From contig DFEW01000062.1 in assembly GCA_002369195.1 (NCBI GenBank), positions 1 to 14,315 of the forward strand: 14,315 bases of DNA, given 5' to 3'. This document shows, piece after piece, positions 7,135 through 13,885 of this stretch (position 1 is the stretch's first letter; each line of letters starts with the position of its first letter). The DNA is from Christensenella sp. UBA3792 (GTDB lineage Bacteria; Bacillota; Clostridia; Christensenellales; CAG-138). Made by a program: the position numbers and the translations under genes. The notes beneath the pieces are model-generated. The model had not been told where the DNA came from. It ran no database searches and was given only the letters and a program-made list of their open reading frames with translations.

Positions 7135-7164
7135 GGGAGAGGGCATTTACCCTCTCCCGTTTTT
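7135..7164. terminator. Bidirectional terminator between convergent genes
   Basis: A perfect 9-bp stem GGGAGAGGG / CCCTCTCCC (7135-7143 with 7150-7158) has a 6-nt loop. On the plus strand it is followed by GTTTTT (7159-7164), on the minus strand by CTTTTT-type sequence (7127-7134). It ends the plus-strand membrane protein gene (stop at 7116-7118) and the minus-strand esterase. The esterase TAA (7149-7147) lies in the loop, and its last three sense codons (Gly-Arg-Gly) form one stem arm. Confidence 0.92.
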
Positions 7165-7785
7165 CATGCGTTCCAATGCCCACGAAAAGCCCTTAGCGGT
7201 GCGAAGATCCGGATCTTTGAAGTGGTTTCCCGCGTTCCATTCGAACACGCAGTCCGCGCCGCAGGAGCAGAGGTATTCGTGCGCTTCCTGCATGCGCGCG
7301 CCGACCGTTGCCATGACCGGGTTGCGCGTGCGTTCCTCGCGGTCGCCGAGCGACAGATAGACGTGCGCTGCGCGGATCGGATGCGTGCGCAGGTAGTCCG
7401 AAAACCCCGGAAACCACATCGACGGGGACGCCGCCGCAACGGCGTCGAATGCGTCGGTCTCGTGCGCCGCCCACAGCGCGAACAGCCCCGCGAGCGAGTA
7501 GCCGCCGATGCAGTACCGCCTGCTCCGGTCCGCGCACAGCGGCAGGATCGCGTCGAGCGTATCGCGCGCGCCGCTTCCGAACGGCTCGCTGCCGAACACC
7601 GGCGGCGCCGTCCAAGGCGACAGGTCGCGGTTCCAGTCGTCGATTCGGACCGCGATCAGAAAAAAGCCGGGCGTGCGTTCAGCGATCGCCGCGGTCTCGC
7701 GCTCGATCAGGGCAAGGTCGTGTGCATCGACCGGCTGGATCAGCACGCGATCCGACGCCGGATCGCCGTAAGTGAAATGCTGCAT
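7147..7785 (-). CDS. Putative alpha/beta hydrolase (esterase-like)
   Basis: This 212-residue enzyme is probably a serine esterase of the putative-esterase (esterase D/Fes-like) fold. The nucleophile elbow is GGYSLAG with Ser97. After it come AAASPSMWFPG (about 117-127), typical of this family, then the acid Asp148 in SLGDREERTRN and His188 in GNHFKD. The substrate is unknown; in related families it ranges from S-formylglutathione to siderophore esters. The start is the ATG at 7785-7783, which shares one base with the stop of the upstream monooxygenase (TGATG), indicating translational coupling. The frame stays open for 67 codons farther upstream, but that extension would overlap the monooxygenase gene and is Arg-rich without homology, so it is rejected. 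The N-terminus is short compared with larger family members, with no signal peptide. Confidence 0.85.
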   Translation of the reverse strand: MQHFTYGDPASDRVLIQPVDAHDLALIERETAAIAERTPGFFLIAVRIDDWNRDLSPWTAPPVFGSEPFGSGARDTLDAILPLCADRSRRYCIGGYSLAGLFALWAAHETDAFDAVAAASPSMWFPGFSDYLRTHPIRAAHVYLSLGDREERTRNPVMATVGARMQEAHEYLCSCGADCVFEWNAGNHFKDPDLRTAKGFSWALERMKNGRG

Positions 7786-8075
7786 CAGTTCTGCGCCTCG
7801 AACCGTTCGAGGATCGTTTCGTCCACATACTGCGCCTTCAGTTCGCGAAGGCGCTGCATATGCGCGGTCGCGCCGTGCGCCTTGAGCGCGTCGGCGTCGC
7901 GCCATTTTTCGACCAGCAGCAGCTGTCCGTCGTCCTCGACCGGACGGAAATAGGCATACTGCACGTTGCCGTCCTCTTCGCGGCACTTGCGGTCGATGCC
8001 CTCCGACACGACGGCGTTCAGAAACGGTTCGCGCATGCCGGGCTTAAAGCGGTAGGTTACGTTCAGTACGATCAT
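7785..8075 (-). CDS. ABM/YgiN-type putative quinol monooxygenase
   Basis: This 96-residue protein is a single ferredoxin-like antibiotic-biosynthesis-monooxygenase domain. It has the family pattern: an N-terminal VLNVTYRFKPGMRE strand and helix, GNVQYAYFRP (36-45), LLVEKWRDADALKAH (53-67) with Glu56 and Trp58, and a second His at 72. Such small dimeric proteins oxidise quinols or act as heme- or polyphenol-related monooxygenases; the substrate cannot be inferred. The ribosome binding site AAAGGAG (8088-8082 on the minus strand) lies six bases before ATG. It is the first gene of a two-gene unit with the esterase, which suggests a shared small-molecule detoxification role (inference). Confidence 0.88.
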   Translation of the reverse strand: MIVLNVTYRFKPGMREPFLNAVVSEGIDRKCREEDGNVQYAYFRPVEDDGQLLLVEKWRDADALKAHGATAHMQRLRELKAQYVDETILERFEAQN

Positions 8076-8117
8076 GGGATGCTCCTTTCCTAAGCCCCGG
8101 GCGGGCTATACACGTCC

Positions 8118-8146
8118 ATCATACCACAGCGCGGCGGCGCTGTCAC
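8118..8146 (-). promoter_or_regulatory. Promoter of the monooxygenase-esterase unit
   Basis: Read on the minus strand: GTGACA (8146-8141), a 17-bp spacer ending TGG, and TATGAT (8123-8118). This is an extended -10 promoter with five of six matches in each box. It lies about 40 bp upstream of the monooxygenase start and diverges from the promoter at 8188-8216, leaving 41 bp between the two -35 boxes. Confidence 0.75.
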
Positions 8147-8187
8147 GCGCGAATGCGAAAAAAGCGCGCACAGGCGGCGCAAAGCCC

Positions 8188-8216
8188 TTGAATTGACAAA
8201 TACTTTAGAGTATAAT
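8188..8216 (+). promoter_or_regulatory. Promoter of the HATPase-STAS-ABC operon
   Basis: TTGAAT (8188-8193), a 17-bp spacer and a perfect TATAAT (8211-8216). A consensus TTGACA (8193-8198) also starts here, but it is only 12 bp from the -10 box, too close for normal use. The 5-4-5 palindrome ATACT-TTAG-AGTAT (8200-8213) covers the spacer and the first half of the -10 box, an ideal place for a repressor. This is the only convincing promoter seen for the five genes that follow. Confidence 0.8.
8200..8213. promoter_or_regulatory. Candidate operator palindrome ATACTTTAGAGTAT
   Basis: Perfect 5-bp arms flank a 4-bp centre, overlapping the -10 hexamer by three bases. The position implies repression by occlusion. 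The cognate regulator is not in the window, since no HTH protein is encoded here. Confidence 0.5.
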
Positions 8217-8260
8217 TAAGAAGTTAAAGTTTACAACCGATCAGAAAAGGAAGGTGTCCC

Positions 8261-8875
8261 ATGAAAACAGATGTAATCCGGATCAACCCGACGGGAGAAG
8301 GCATTCGAAACGTGCTGACCGAGACCGAAAAGGCGGCGGCGTACCGCGGACTCGACGCGAAACAGACGCTGCGTCTGCGCCTGCTTGCCGAAGAAATGAC
8401 CGGCATGCTGCAGACGATCGTCAAGGAAACCGAGCTGCGCTACTGGGTGGAATCGGAGGGCAACGCGTTTTCGCTGCACCTTTGCACGCAGGTTCTGATG
8501 AATTCCGATCTCAGAGAGGAACTCTTAAAGACCTCCACGAGCGGCAAAAACGCCGCGGCGAAGGGCTTTATGGGACGCATCCGCGACATCTTCACGCGCA
8601 TGTGCGATACGACCGATTCGGATACGCTCGCGGTCGAGTACGGGTACTCGTACGTGGACGTCGCCGGCTTCGACGCGTCGATGGACATGTCGCCGAACGC
8701 GATGCTGTACGGCTGGTCGCTGCGCGAATACCGCAGCGCCGTCGAAGCGCACCGCGATGAGGAAGCGGACAAGTGGGACGAATTGGAGCGATCCATCACG
8801 GCGAAGCTCGCGGACGAGGTCAAGATCTTCATCCGCGGCAACACCGTCGAGATGGTGATTGAGAAAGCTTTTTAA
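8261..8875 (+). CDS. Degenerate anti-sigma-kinase-like (HATPase) protein
   Basis: This 204-residue soluble protein resembles the SpoIIAB/RsbW-type HATPase group, mainly by context and weak pattern. Residues 34-54 (KQTLRLRLLAEEMTGMLQTIV) look like the N-box helix, but the Mg-binding Asn expected after the Glu pair appears to be Gly48. No DxGxG G1 box is visible. A TSTSGKNAAAKGFMGRIRDIF-like stretch at about 91-111 sits where the ATP lid and G2 box would be. ATP binding may be lost or unusual. The C-terminal half (about 130-204) ends in VKIFIRGNTVEMVIEK, a strand pair. The ribosome binding site AAAAGGAAGG lies six bases upstream of ATG. The STAS gene begins 27 bp after its stop, as in partner-switch pairs. 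Confidence is high for the gene, moderate for the family. Confidence 0.7.
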   Translation: MKTDVIRINPTGEGIRNVLTETEKAAAYRGLDAKQTLRLRLLAEEMTGMLQTIVKETELRYWVESEGNAFSLHLCTQVLMNSDLREELLKTSTSGKNAAAKGFMGRIRDIFTRMCDTTDSDTLAVEYGYSYVDVAGFDASMDMSPNAMLYGWSLREYRSAVEAHRDEEADKWDELERSITAKLADEVKIFIRGNTVEMVIEKAF

Positions 8876-8902
8876 CCCATCGAATTCGAAAGGAGCAAAC
8901 AC

Positions 8903-9199
8903 ATGACGATTACGGAAACCAAGAACGGCTCCGCGCTGACCGTTGCACTGGAGGGCAGACTGGATACGATGACCGCGCCGGAGCTCGAAGAGAAGCTCAA
9001 TGCAGCGCTGACGGACGTGACGGAGCTGACGTTCGACCTCGAAAAGCTGGAGTACATCTCCTCGGCGGGTCTGCGCGTTCTGCTTTCGGCGCAGAAGACG
9101 ATGAACCGGCAGGGCAGCATGAAGGTCCTGCATGCGAACGAAATGATTCTCGAAATCTTTGAAGTCACCGGATTTTCCGACATTTTAACGATCGCATAA
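8903..9199 (+). CDS. STAS-domain anti-sigma-factor-antagonist-like protein
   Basis: This is a 98-residue single STAS domain of the SpoIIAA/RsbV type. It shows the usual order: a first strand with LTVALEGRLDTMTAPELEE (12-30), then FDLEKLEYISSAGLRVLLSAQK (44-65), and a final helix with ILEIFEVTGFSDILTIA. Ser54 aligns with the phosphorylated Ser58 of SpoIIAA and Ser56 of RsbV; the preceding Asp of those proteins is Ser53 here. The known role of the family is to bind an anti-sigma kinase when unphosphorylated. Here the likely partner is the preceding HATPase-like protein. The ribosome binding site GAAAGGAG lies seven bases before ATG, and the next gene starts 30 bp downstream. No sigma factor or PP2C phosphatase is adjacent. 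Confidence 0.92.
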   Translation: MTITETKNGSALTVALEGRLDTMTAPELEEKLNAALTDVTELTFDLEKLEYISSAGLRVLLSAQKTMNRQGSMKVLHANEMILEIFEVTGFSDILTIA

Positions 9200-9229
9200 C
9201 GCCCGTTTGGGGGGCAAGGAGGGTAAGGC

Positions 9230-10450
9230 ATGGCGGAGGAAAAACGCTTTACAAAGGCAACCTGGCAGATCATGGAGCAGCTGCTCGAGGTCGACAACCT
9301 TGACGACGCGCTGTCCGGCAGTTTGGAAATCATCGTCGGCACGCTGAACAGCGAGGCGGGCGCGATCTGGCTTCTGGATCCGAAAACGGATCGGTTAAGC
9401 CCGATGTTCCACATCGGTCCGGCGGACATTTCCAACATCACGGTGGAGAACGGGCTCGGCATCGAGGGCGTCGTGACCAAGACCGGCAAGTCCGTGATCG
9501 TCGAGGACGCGGTCGCCGATCCGCGCTTTGACGGCACGGTGTTCGACGACAACGGTCTCGTCACCAAGACGATGATCTGCGTTCCGCTGAACAACCTGCA
9601 TGACGTGATCGGCTGCGTGCAGATCGTCAACAAAAAGGACGGCACGCTGTACGACAGCGAGGAGCTCAAGCTGTGCGAGCGCATGGCTTCGCTTGCCGCG
9701 ATCACGATCGACGAGAAGGGGCTCACGGTCGACCTCGGCGAAAAGAAAGAGGTGCTTGCGACGCTCAAAAACGTCACCAAGGAGTTCCCCTCCGGCGACG
9801 GCGTTCTGAAGGTGCTGAAGGGCATCAACCTCGAAATCTACAAGAACGAGTTCGTGGTCGTGCTCGGCGAGTCCGGCTGCGGCAAATCGACGATGATGAA
9901 CATCGTCGGCGGCATGGACTTTCTGACCGACGGCGAGCTGACCGTCGAGGGCAAGGACTTTTCGCATCCCTCCGACGCGGAGCTGACCGCGTTCCGCCGC
10001 GAATACATCGGCTTCATTTTCCAGGCGTACAACCTGATGCCGAACCTGACCGCGCTCGAAAACGTGCAGTTCATCGCGGAGCTCGTCAAGGACCCGATGC
10101 CCGCCGAGGAAGCGATCGCAAAGGTCAAGCTGACCGAGCGTTCGAACAACTATCCCGGACAGATGTCCGGCGGACAGCAGCAGCGCGTTTCGATCGCCCG
10201 CGCGATCGTTAAGCGCCCGAAGCTGATCCTTGCCGACGAGCCGACCGCGGCGCTCGACTATACCACGAGCATCGAGGTCCTGCAGGTCATCGAGGACATC
10301 GTGCGCAACCAGGGCGCGACGGTTATGATGGTCACGCACAACGGCGAGATCGCGAAGATGGCGGACCGCGTCGTCAAGGTGCGCAGCGGCAGAATCGCAA
10401 GCATCAAGAAGAACCTGCATCCGGTGCATGCAGAGGAACTGGTCTGGTAA
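9230..10450 (+). CDS. GAF domain-ABC ATPase fusion (MacB/LolD-type)
   Basis: This 406-residue cytoplasmic protein carries an N-terminal GAF domain (about 10-160), with [14 protein letters not shown] (43-56), [24 protein letters not shown] (77-100) and CVPL...[10 protein letters not shown] (117-136). A complete ABC ATPase (about 175-393) follows: Walker [10 protein letters not shown] (213-221), Q-loop Gln265, signature MSGGQQQR (312-319), Walker B LILADEP (332-338) with Glu337, and His370. The ATPase belongs to the MacB/LolD/FtsE type that pairs with FtsX-family permeases, and exactly such a permease follows 30 bp downstream. GAF domains bind small ligands or mediate protein contacts, so ATPase activity may be allosterically gated (inference). 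All catalytic residues are intact. The ribosome binding site AAGGAGGG (9216-9223) is excellent. A GAF domain on a transporter ATPase is unusual. Confidence 0.93.
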   Translation: MAEEKRFTKATWQIMEQLLEVDNLDDALSGSLEIIVGTLNSEAGAIWLLDPKTDRLSPMFHIGPADISNITVENGLGIEGVVTKTGKSVIVEDAVADPRFDGTVFDDNGLVTKTMICVPLNNLHDVIGCVQIVNKKDGTLYDSEELKLCERMASLAAITIDEKGLTVDLGEKKEVLATLKNVTKEFPSGDGVLKVLKGINLEIYKNEFVVVLGESGCGKSTMMNIVGGMDFLTDGELTVEGKDFSHPSDAELTAFRREYIGFIFQAYNLMPNLTALENVQFIAELVKDPMPAEEAIAKVKLTERSNNYPGQMSGGQQQRVSIARAIVKRPKLILADEPTAALDYTTSIEVLQVIEDIVRNQGATVMMVTHNGEIAKMADRVVKVRSGRIASIKKNLHPVHAEELVW

Positions 10451-10480
10451 GGCCCGCACAAGGGGTTAACGGTGGTGTAA

Positions 10481-13400
10481 ATGAAACGAACGCAGCGAAA
10501 AGACGCTTTGCGCAACATCCTGAAACAGAAGGTATCCTATGCCTCGATCGTCGTCATCGCCATGCTGGCGGTGATGGCGTACCTCGGCATTTCGTTTGCG
10601 GCGCATGCGCTGAGCGATCAGGCGGCGCGGTTCTTCGACCGCATGCATTTCCGGGATGCGGAGGTCATCTCCACGCTGCTGCTGAACAGTAAAGACCTTG
10701 CGGCGATCCGCGACCTTGACGGGGTGAAGGACGTCGAGGCGGTGTATCAGACGAGCGGCACCATGGAGGTTCACACGACGCGCGAATCGGTGGCGGTCGT
10801 CTCGCTCACCGATCGCGTGAATACCGTCGAGCTGAAGGACGGCCGCCTGCCGCAGTCGTCCGACGAGTGCGTGCTCGAATACGACCTCGCGAAGACGCTG
10901 AAGCTTTCGGTCGGCGACAAGGTGCGCGTGCTCGGCGCAAAGACGGACATTCCGGAATATCTGAAACAAAACGAGTTTACCGTGGTCGGCTTCGCGCTGC
11001 ATCCCGATTTCTACTGCTCGACGATCGCGCAGCTGAGCGGACAGCGCTACGTGCTGGTGCGGCCGGACACGTTCGACCATGAAGCCCTGCGCAACTGCTG
11101 CATGCGGGCGGTCGTCGCGTACGACAAGCCGGACGGTATGATGATGTACGACAGCGGCTATACCAAGCTGGCATCCGCGGTGACGGAGCGCGTCAAGGCG
11201 CTGACCGAACCGCGCGCCGCTTTGCGCGAAGCCGAGGTGCGCGGCATCTATGAGGAAGAGATCGCGAACGGACAGAAAAAGCTGGACGACGCGAAAAAGG
11301 AACTGGACGAAGGCCGCAAAACGCTCGACGAAAAGCAGCAGGAGCTGAAGGACGGCGAACGGGAGTTTGCCGAAAAGGAAGCGCTGCTCAAGGACGCCGA
11401 ACGGCAGCTCAAGGAGGGCAAGCAGAAGCTCGAAGACGCCGACCGGACGCTCAAGGACAGCAAGCAGCAGCTCGACGAGGGCAAGGCGCAGCTCGATGCG
11501 GGCAAAGCGCAGCTTGACGCGGGCAAGCGGCAGCTCGATTCCGCGAAAAACACGTTGAACGAAACGTATGCGCAGATCGAGGACAAGAAGGCGGACATCC
11601 GCGGCAAGATGAAAAACGCGGTCGCGCAGATCCTGGGCGACGCGTTCGCCGATTCGATCCGCTGGGCGGGTTCGTCGAGCGTGAACGTCGACGATCCGAA
11701 CGCGAGCGCATCGACCTTTGCGGTCACCGACAACATCTCGCTCGACCTGTCCGCGTCGCTCGACGGACTGCTGAACAACGCGGTCATGCGCCTGCTTTCC
11801 GGCACCGAGTATGAAGCGCGCGCGCAGGAGATTCTCGACGAGCTGTTCGCCGACGAGAACTACCGGCAGCTTGCCGACGCCTACGACAACGCGCTGTCGG
11901 GTCTGCATCAGTGGGACGAGGGGCACGAAAAGTATCTGTCCGGTCTTCGCACGTACCGCAGCGGCGAGGCGAAGTATCGCGAGAACCTTGCCAAATACAA
12001 CGAAGGGCTCGCGAAGTACGAGGCGGGGCTCGCCGAGTACGAAGCGGGACTTGCCGAATACGAAGAAAATCTTGCAAAATACAACGACGGGCTCAAGGAG
12101 CTCGAAAAGGGACGCCAACGGCTCGAGGACGGCAGACGGCAGCTTCTTGAGGGCGAGGAAAAATACGCCGCGTCGCTTGCCGAATACGAGGACGGGCTCA
12201 AAAAGCTTGCCGACGCAAAGGCGCAGCTACTGAAGCTCGATCCGTGCCGCTGGGTCGTTCTGGACGCGGACGGCAACGTCGGCTACGTGCATGCCAAGAC
12301 GAGCGCGCAGAACATCTCGCGCATCGGCATGACGTTCTCGTTGCTGCTCGTTCTGGTCGGCGCGCTCGTCATCTACGCGACCTGCGGCCGCATGATCGAG
12401 GAACAGCGGCGGCTCGTCGGCACGACGAAGTCGCTCGGCTTCTTCAACCGCGAGGTGCTCGGAAAGTATCTCGTGTTCGGTCTGACCGCGACGCTGCTCG
12501 GCGTCGTGCTCGGCACCCTGATCGGGTATTTTGTGATCGAAAAGATCGTGCTGGTCGCGCATCAGTCGTTCTATACCGACGGCGTGATCCTGCGCAGCTT
12601 CCGTCCGATCGAAGCGCTGATCGCGGTGCTCGCGGGCGCGCTGCTGTCGTTCGTCGCGGTATGGTCCGCCTGCGCAAGTCTCGTTCGCGCGCCGGCAAGA
12701 GAGCTGATGCAGGAGCGCGTGCCCGCCGGTCCGCGCCGTGCAAAGCGCGGCAAGAGCCGCCTGTCCCTGCGTTCGCGCCTCATCCTGCGCAACGTGCGCT
12801 CGGATAAGAAGCGCGTGATCGTCACGATGATCAGCATTGCGGGCTGCTGCACGCTGCTGATGATCGGCTTTACGCTGCAGTACGGCATCTCGAAGGCGAT
12901 TTCGAAGCAGTTCGATGGCGTTATGCGCTACGAACAGGAGCTTCGCTTCGACCCCGACACCTCCGAAACGGCGCAGGATGAGATCGAAGCCGTGCTCAAC
13001 CGGAACGGCGTTTTGCACGCGGCGCTCAACGTGCAGACGATGATGGTGTCCGTGCACGGCGAAATGACGCCGTTCCAGATCTATACCGCGTCCCCGAAGG
13101 CGCTCACGCAGTTCTATACGCTGACCGACGTCAAGACCGGTCGGCCGACCGCGCCGGACGGAACCGGTCTGATGATGCACAAGCGCTTCTGCGAGTCGAT
13201 GAAGCTGGACGTGGGCGACACGCTCACGGTCTACGACGGGAAGATGAACCCGCATACGGTGACGATCACCGGCATTTACGACAACTATTTCGGACGCATC
13301 GCGTTCCTGTCGGAGGAGGGATACCGCTCGATCTTCGGAAGTGATCCGGTTCCCAATGCGCATTGGCTGTCCGGCTGCAAGGATGCGGAAGCGCTGAACA

Positions 13401-13873
13401 AGGCGCTGTATCCGATCAAGGGCTATAAGGGCATGTCCTCGATTGTCGAAAAGCGCAAGAGCGGCGAGCAGATCGCATCGATCCTCACGCTGATTACGGC
13501 GGTGCTGATCATCTGCTCCGGCCTGATGGCATACTTTATCCTGCTGAACCTGACCGGCATGTACCTTGCGCAGAAGCAGCGCGAGCTGACGGTCATGCGC
13601 ATCAACGGCTTTACGACCAAGGAGGTTATCCGCTACGTTTCGAGCGAGACGGTGTTTACCACCGGCTGCGGCATCGTGCTCGGCGTCGGGCTCGGTCTCG
13701 GGCTCGGCTACGCGATCCTGCGCATCCTCGAACAGATGCATGTGCAGTTCGTGCGCACGCCGTCGCTGCTCGGCATCTTCCTGTCCGTGGTGATTACCGC
13801 GTTCTTCAGCGCCGTGATCAATGCGATCGCGCTCCGCAAGGTCAAAAAACTCAAGCTGACCGACGTCGGCTGA
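10481..13873 (+). CDS. Double-FtsX ABC permease with long coiled-coil hairpin
   Basis: This 1130-residue membrane partner of the GAF-ATPase has eight predicted TM segments in a 1+3+1+3 order: about 19-40, 616-636, 664-686, 710-734, 779-803, 998-1022, 1058-1080 and 1096-1118. That equals two FtsX/MacB-like modules. The first extracytoplasmic loop holds a MacB-core-like part (about 45-255), a 16-heptad arm (262-373), a 98-residue tip region (about 377-474) and a second 16-heptad arm (475-586). The second loop (about 804-997) is a smaller MacB-core-like domain. Arm 1 repeats are of type KAQLDAG and arm 2 of type LAKYEAG. Mechanotransmission or lipid/peptide transport fits the family; no substrate is evident. 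The start at 10481 has only weak GGTGGT (10471-10476) before it but begins a hydrophilic end right before TM1, so it is kept. Confidence 0.92.
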   Translation: MKRTQRKDALRNILKQKVSYASIVVIAMLAVMAYLGISFAAHALSDQAARFFDRMHFRDAEVISTLLLNSKDLAAIRDLDGVKDVEAVYQTSGTMEVHTTRESVAVVSLTDRVNTVELKDGRLPQSSDECVLEYDLAKTLKLSVGDKVRVLGAKTDIPEYLKQNEFTVVGFALHPDFYCSTIAQLSGQRYVLVRPDTFDHEALRNCCMRAVVAYDKPDGMMMYDSGYTKLASAVTERVKALTEPRAALREAEVRGIYEEEIANGQKKLDDAKKELDEGRKTLDEKQQELKDGEREFAEKEALLKDAERQLKEGKQKLEDADRTLKDSKQQLDEGKAQLDAGKAQLDAGKRQLDSAKNTLNETYAQIEDKKADIRGKMKNAVAQILGDAFADSIRWAGSSSVNVDDPNASASTFAVTDNISLDLSASLDGLLNNAVMRLLSGTEYEARAQEILDELFADENYRQLADAYDNALSGLHQWDEGHEKYLSGLRTYRSGEAKYRENLAKYNEGLAKYEAGLAEYEAGLAEYEENLAKYNDGLKELEKGRQRLEDGRRQLLEGEEKYAASLAEYEDGLKKLADAKAQLLKLDPCRWVVLDADGNVGYVHAKTSAQNISRIGMTFSLLLVLVGALVIYATCGRMIEEQRRLVGTTKSLGFFNREVLGKYLVFGLTATLLGVVLGTLIGYFVIEKIVLVAHQSFYTDGVILRSFRPIEALIAVLAGALLSFVAVWSACASLVRAPARELMQERVPAGPRRAKRGKSRLSLRSRLILRNVRSDKKRVIVTMISIAGCCTLLMIGFTLQYGISKAISKQFDGVMRYEQELRFDPDTSETAQDEIEAVLNRNGVLHAALNVQTMMVSVHGEMTPFQIYTASPKALTQFYTLTDVKTGRPTAPDGTGLMMHKRFCESMKLDVGDTLTVYDGKMNPHTVTITGIYDNYFGRIAFLSEEGYRSIFGSDPVPNAHWLSGCKDAEALNKALYPIKGYKGMSSIVEKRKSGEQIASILTLITAVLIICSGLMAYFILLNLTGMYLAQKQRELTVMRINGFTTKEVIRYVSSETVFTTGCGIVLGVGLGLGLGYAILRILEQMHVQFVRTPSLLGIFLSVVITAFFSAVINAIALRKVKKLKLTDVG
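11264..11599 (+). repeat. First coding heptad array (16 units of 21 nt)
   Basis: Sixteen uninterrupted seven-residue units, each with Leu (once Phe, twice Ile) at the last position and mostly Gly or Ala at the third. Units such as DAGKAQL and DAGKRQL are adjacent near-duplicates. Synonymous codons differ between copies, so the repeat is kept at the protein level and is not a recent DNA expansion. Confidence 0.8.
11903..12238 (+). repeat. Second coding heptad array (16 units of 21 nt)
   Basis: Sixteen uninterrupted seven-residue units, mostly of type LAKYEAG, with Leu at position 1, Tyr or Leu at 4 and Gly at 7. The array is exactly as long as the first and shows the same pattern of synonymous codon drift. 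Together they predict an antiparallel coiled-coil hairpin outside the membrane. Confidence 0.8.
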
Positions 13874-13885
13874 TCGGGAGGAACG

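Noticed and set aside
7786..7986. N-terminal extension of the minus-strand esterase upstream of 7785
   Set aside because: The added 67 residues are Arg-rich without fold pattern and overlap the well-supported monooxygenase gene in another frame; the ATG at 7785 gives the coupled TGATG junction.
8193..8216. TTGACA (8193-8198) as -35 for TATAAT (8211-8216)
   Set aside because: The spacer is only 12 bp; TTGAAT at 8188-8193 gives the normal 17 bp.
8872..9828. Minus-strand open frame across STAS and GAF genes
   Set aside because: The Ser-rich product shows no domain and covers two well-supported plus-strand genes with good ribosome binding sites.
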